Origin: Candidatus Liminaster caballi
GTDB lineage: Bacteria > Bacteroidota > Bacteroidia > Bacteroidales > UBA3663
Length of the DNA: 57,660 nt
Direction: 5' to 3'
Assembly (NCBI GenBank): GCA_018065085.1
Contig: JAGHUA010000029.1
Span: forward strand, 1-57,660
Shown: one piece after another, positions 55,075 through 57,660 of the stretch
Position numbering within the stretch: the stretch's first letter is position 1
How the letters are laid out: each line of letters starts with the position of its first letter
Translations under genes and position numbers: made by a program
Notes under the pieces: model-generated
The model's input: the letters and a program-made list of their open reading frames with translations, nothing else
Databases searched by the model: none
What the model was told of the DNA's origin: nothing

Positions 55075-56688
55075 CTAATCAGCCGATAAAAGGTCTTCAA
55101 TCCAACTGAATGTTTTACTCCAGCGCCAAACTGTAGCACGAGACAGTCCTGTAATATTCTGTATTTCGGACTTTGAGAAACCAATACGCATCAGATAGCA
55201 AACTTGCATCTTTTCTTCCGTATATTTATCCAGTTTCTGCAAGAGGGTATCTTTGAATGATGGATACAGTTTATCTACAGCACTATAAAACAATCTCCAA
55301 TCCTCATTCGACATGTGCCTACGTCCAATAGATGTTTGGCGAAGTGCAGTAATGATTTCCTTCGAAGTCTTTTCCATTTCAGTTTGATGCAACAGCTTAA
55401 CAAGCGTCTGGTTCTGAGACAAACGTTCATTTGAGATCAGTTCCGTCTCGGTTAACTCTTTAGACATCACTTCCAATTCTGAATTCAGATGATTGATTAC
55501 GCCATTCAATCTAATGGTTTTCTTCAAATGCCTGTTTTTGACTATTAAAACATATCCGATTATGGACAACAGGAGAATAATGGCAATCATAATGACTCTA
55601 ATAATCCAATTATGATATTCCATATTCTCCGTTTTTATCCTCTGTTCCTCTTCCTTATCTCTGTTGTATTTATAAATGTTTGTTATAGTTGCGGCCATCT
55701 CCTGACGTTTCCCGAAATTAAGTGTATCGCAGATTTGGGTGAAACGCAAAGCACAATCCAAAGCATCTTTTTCCTTGTTTTCATTCAGATATAATCGGAA
55801 AAGCCATTTTGAAGCATCATAGATAGCTTCCAAGTCATCTTCTCTTTCTAAAACTGTGCGATAACAAATTTTCGCTGAATCTAAATTGCCAGATATATAG
55901 TAAGACCATCCGAATAAGAACAGAGATTGAGATCCTAAAAATTGGTATATATCATTAACCGCAGACTTTATTATATCAGCACATTGACTCACACGTTCAT
56001 TATCACCTTGACATGTGGCAATGTATAACAAAGTAGATAGGTTGTCAACATCTGGATAAACGGCATTTATTGCAAGAATGGAGTCAAACAATGCCATTGA
56101 TTGAGAAAGACTATCAGCAAGAAAATATGCATGTGCAAGGTGAGTCAATCCGGTACTGGAAATCATGTAAAGTTTAGCCTCAAAATCACATTCTTTTTTG
56201 GAATATTCTAAATAATTGTGATAATCCTGAACACTACCATAGGCATAACTGAGGTTTGAATATGTATTACGCAATAGGATAGAGTCGCAAGTATCTTCCA
56301 TTCGCTCGGCAATATTTGCAGAATAGAGAAAAAACTCAATAGCCCTGGGATAATCATGCAAATCACGATATGTACTGCCAGCATAATAATAAACTTCCTG
56401 TAAGTCCAAATCCGTTCCATTGGTTTTGAAAAAAGTCACTAATTGATTAATGCTGTCAGCAGAACTTGGTATTATATCCGCCTTATCTCGTAACCGTATT
56501 TGCAACAGATCGTATTTTGCCTTGACATAATCCGACTCATTGACTATCGAATAATCATTTAACAAACCCATAGTTGGATCACTATTACCAATTATTTTTA
56601 TTCTGTCCAGTTCTTTTAATGAGCTAGAATCATTATTGCACGAAAAGAATAAAGATAAGATTAAGGCGAATAATAAAAGATGTTTCAT
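55075..56688 (-). CDS. Lipoprotein TPR-TM-HTH regulator
   Basis: 537 residues from MKHLLLFALILSLF at 56688. A longer upstream reading lacks a signal at its N-terminus and crosses the promoter. The lipobox-like LSLFFSCNNDSS suggests lipidation. Residues about 80-330 are TPR-like helices, about 361-383 a membrane helix (WIIRVIMIAIILLLSIIGYV), then a coiled coil, and about 490-523 a helix-turn-helix (GFSKSEIQNITGLSRATVWR). The layout is a periplasmic sensor joined to a cytoplasmic DNA-binding domain, a form found in Bacteroidota. It opposes the gene at 54232-55074 and is divergent from the lipoprotein gene at 56961. Confidence 0.82.
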   Translation of the reverse strand: MKHLLLFALILSLFFSCNNDSSSLKELDRIKIIGNSDPTMGLLNDYSIVNESDYVKAKYDLLQIRLRDKADIIPSSADSINQLVTFFKTNGTDLDLQEVYYYAGSTYRDLHDYPRAIEFFLYSANIAERMEDTCDSILLRNTYSNLSYAYGSVQDYHNYLEYSKKECDFEAKLYMISSTGLTHLAHAYFLADSLSQSMALFDSILAINAVYPDVDNLSTLLYIATCQGDNERVSQCADIIKSAVNDIYQFLGSQSLFLFGWSYYISGNLDSAKICYRTVLEREDDLEAIYDASKWLFRLYLNENKEKDALDCALRFTQICDTLNFGKRQEMAATITNIYKYNRDKEEEQRIKTENMEYHNWIIRVIMIAIILLLSIIGYVLIVKNRHLKKTIRLNGVINHLNSELEVMSKELTETELISNERLSQNQTLVKLLHQTEMEKTSKEIITALRQTSIGRRHMSNEDWRLFYSAVDKLYPSFKDTLLQKLDKYTEEKMQVCYLMRIGFSKSEIQNITGLSRATVWRWSKTFSWIEDLLSAD

Positions 56689-56712
56689 ATTTGTTGACCG
56701 TTTTGTTAACTG

Positions 56713-56720
56713 CAAATATA
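56713..56720 (-). promoter_or_regulatory. -7 box upstream of the TPR-TM-HTH gene
   Basis: TATATTTG on the minus strand matches TAnnTTTG, 24 bp upstream of the ATG. A weak -33 (CTTG, 56739-56742) lies 18 bp further upstream. Confidence 0.6.
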
Positions 56721-56804
56721 GTGAATTTCTATAAAAAACAAGAAAAAATGCCATTGTGAAACACAAAGAAACAAATTTTTCTTTATTTTGATGCAGTAAA
56801 CCCA

Positions 56805-56812
56805 TAAATTTG
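56805..56812 (+). promoter_or_regulatory. Possible upstream promoter box in the divergent region
   Basis: TAAATTTG is followed by GCGCCGTTAA, close to the GCGCCGTCAA that follows the -7 box at 53765-53772. The nearest TTTG (56787-56790) is only 14 bp upstream, so the match is partial. It would give a leader of roughly 140 nt to the gene at 56961. Confidence 0.4.
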
Positions 56813-56906
56813 CGCCGTTAATTTTCATTTTTGATACTTTGATAATACAAAAGTTTCGGAAGTTTAACAAAAAAGATATTTAGAGTCTGATTATTGACCA
56901 AAATCA

Positions 56907-56937
56907 TTGGATAATAAATTGTAAAAAAGTATATTTG
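56907..56937 (+). promoter_or_regulatory. Promoter of the DUF4377-like lipoprotein gene
   Basis: -33 TTG (56907-56909), a 20-bp spacer and -7 TATATTTG (56930-56937). The ATG is 24 bp downstream. Confidence 0.7.
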
Positions 56938-56960
56938 CACACTCATAAACTAATACGCGT

Positions 56961-57347
56961 ATGAAAAGAACATATCAACTGCTGCTTGCTTGCATCATGC
57001 TTGCTATCTTCACGTTTGCAGTAACGTCATGCAATGATGATGAGGAGGTGACCTATACTAAACTGACTGTTGAGATAGACTCTGAGCAATGTGAATATTT
57101 CAACATAAACACCGGAAGCAGACAGCCAGGAATGTGGGTGACAGAGGCAGGAAAGAACAATTGGAAAGAATGGTCTCAAACAGCTATTGAAGGATTTACG
57201 TTCGAAGAAGGATATTACACAAAGTTACTGATCAATAAGAGGACAGATAATAAGCAGAATGGCATTGACGGAGCATCCAGCAACGCATATCAACTGCTGA
57301 AGTTAATAGAGAAAACGGAATCTGAATCTGTCAGAGGGAAACGATAG
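56961..57347 (+). CDS. DUF4377-like small lipoprotein
   Basis: 128 residues with lipobox AVTSCNDDEE. The mature part is a short beta domain with WKEWSQTAIEGFTFEEGYYT and KLLINKRTDN, which resembles the DUF4377 pattern 'W-x-x-F-x-x-x-I-x-G-F-x-x-x-x-G-Y'. Function unknown in the family. It stands divergent from the TPR-TM-HTH regulator, a common arrangement for a target gene. The following gene is 20 bp away. Confidence 0.75.
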   Translation: MKRTYQLLLACIMLAIFTFAVTSCNDDEEVTYTKLTVEIDSEQCEYFNINTGSRQPGMWVTEAGKNNWKEWSQTAIEGFTFEEGYYTKLLINKRTDNKQNGIDGASSNAYQLLKLIEKTESESVRGKR

Positions 57348-57367
57348 CACATAAAAAAGCAAGGGCT

Positions 57368-57660
57368 ATGGTATGCGATACTATTGCAACCATCATCATT
57401 TCGGCTTACCTCAGTTCAGCAGGTGATCATGCAGCACTCTATCAGGGTGAAGCAGAATACGCATTCACGCAGACGTCAGAGACAGATCACCCATATTGGG
57501 GGCAAAGCATGTTCCTCAAAGGAGACATTTGCTATGATGGCAATGTCTATGTGTCTGTGCCAATACGCTACAACATTCTTACAAATCAACTTGCCGTCAT
57601 AACTCCGGACGGCAAGTTGCCTGTCATTCCGCATCAGGACAAGATAAACTGGTTTGAACT
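57368..57660 (+). CDS. Hypothetical protein, cut by the window end
   Basis: Open from ATG 57368 to the last base. The visible 97 residues begin MVCDTIATIIISAYLSSAGD, a short hydrophobic stretch that may be a weak signal peptide, then ALYQGEAEYAFTQTSE, MFLKGDICYDGNVYVSV and PIRYNILTNQLAVITPDGKL. This resembles a Bacteroidota exported domain of unknown function. The start is uncertain because an upstream part may belong to the same transcript. It lies 20 bp after the lipoprotein gene. A perfect 12-bp inverted repeat lies inside it (57587-57598 with 57608-57619). Confidence 0.55.
   Translation, partial: MVCDTIATIIISAYLSSAGDHAALYQGEAEYAFTQTSETDHPYWGQSMFLKGDICYDGNVYVSVPIRYNILTNQLAVITPDGKLPVIPHQDKINWFE

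Overview
The window looks like chromosome of an anaerobic Bacteroidota, order Bacteroidales and most probably Prevotellaceae. The evidence is a SusC/SusD pair, lipoproteins with an acid-rich residue run after the lipobox Cys, an ATP synthase operon in the order D-C-(small membrane protein)-B-E-F-H-A-G, promoters of the Bacteroidota type (TTTG, about 20 bp, TAnnTTTG) and almost no Shine-Dalgarno sequences. The family-level placement is inference. I saw no rRNA, tRNA, CRISPR array, insertion sequence or phage gene.

Layout. 1-578 holds no gene. It contains a nested palindromic element, a short tandem repeat and a hairpin. 579-7639 (minus) is a set of secreted proteins: a five-PEGA protein with an FGE-sulfatase-like end, a small lipoprotein, a large GLUG-repeat protein and a second protein with a similar C-terminal tail. 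7687-19515 (minus) is a run of ten genes. Eight encode predicted exported proteins from CsgG/FlgT-like, LPP20-like, transglutaminase-like and unrecognised families, one is an exported lysine/alanine-rich protein at the head of the run, and the last is a cytoplasmic PPDK-type ATP-grasp protein with receiver-like domains. This is the most coherent candidate for an undescribed envelope system. 19653-21686 is a 7TM-HD phosphohydrolase of the PgpH type. 21831-28483 is a SusC/SusD locus followed by a calycin-like lipoprotein and a secreted protein. 28729-32839 holds a TauE/SafE permease and a TPR-TIR gene pair. The promoter of that pair abuts a 13-unit, 42-bp minisatellite at 32969-33500.

33522-39454 (minus) is a housekeeping operon: ybeY, mnmG, apt, uvrC and a methyltransferase. 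It is divergent from the complete F-type ATP synthase operon at 39682-46695 (plus), which ends in a hairpin terminator. The c subunit lacks the Na+ ligands, so the enzyme is predicted to move protons. 46780-53638 (plus) carries an MG2/TonB-plug secreted protein, a three-module protein (metallophosphoesterase, pectate-lyase-like beta-helix, 5'-nucleotidase-like) and a compact cytochrome c assembly protein. 53802-55074 encodes a small membrane protein and a membrane-anchored HTH protein. They converge with no gap on a lipoprotein-TPR-TM-HTH regulator at 55075-56688. The window ends with a DUF4377-like lipoprotein and a truncated secreted-protein gene.

How parts work together. The ATP synthase and ybeY-uvrC blocks are conserved core functions with divergent promoters in 39455-39681. 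The accessory blocks are almost all envelope-directed. Several are punctuated by intercistronic hairpins (12567-12600, 18782-18830, 22780-22835) that may set different expression levels within one transcript.
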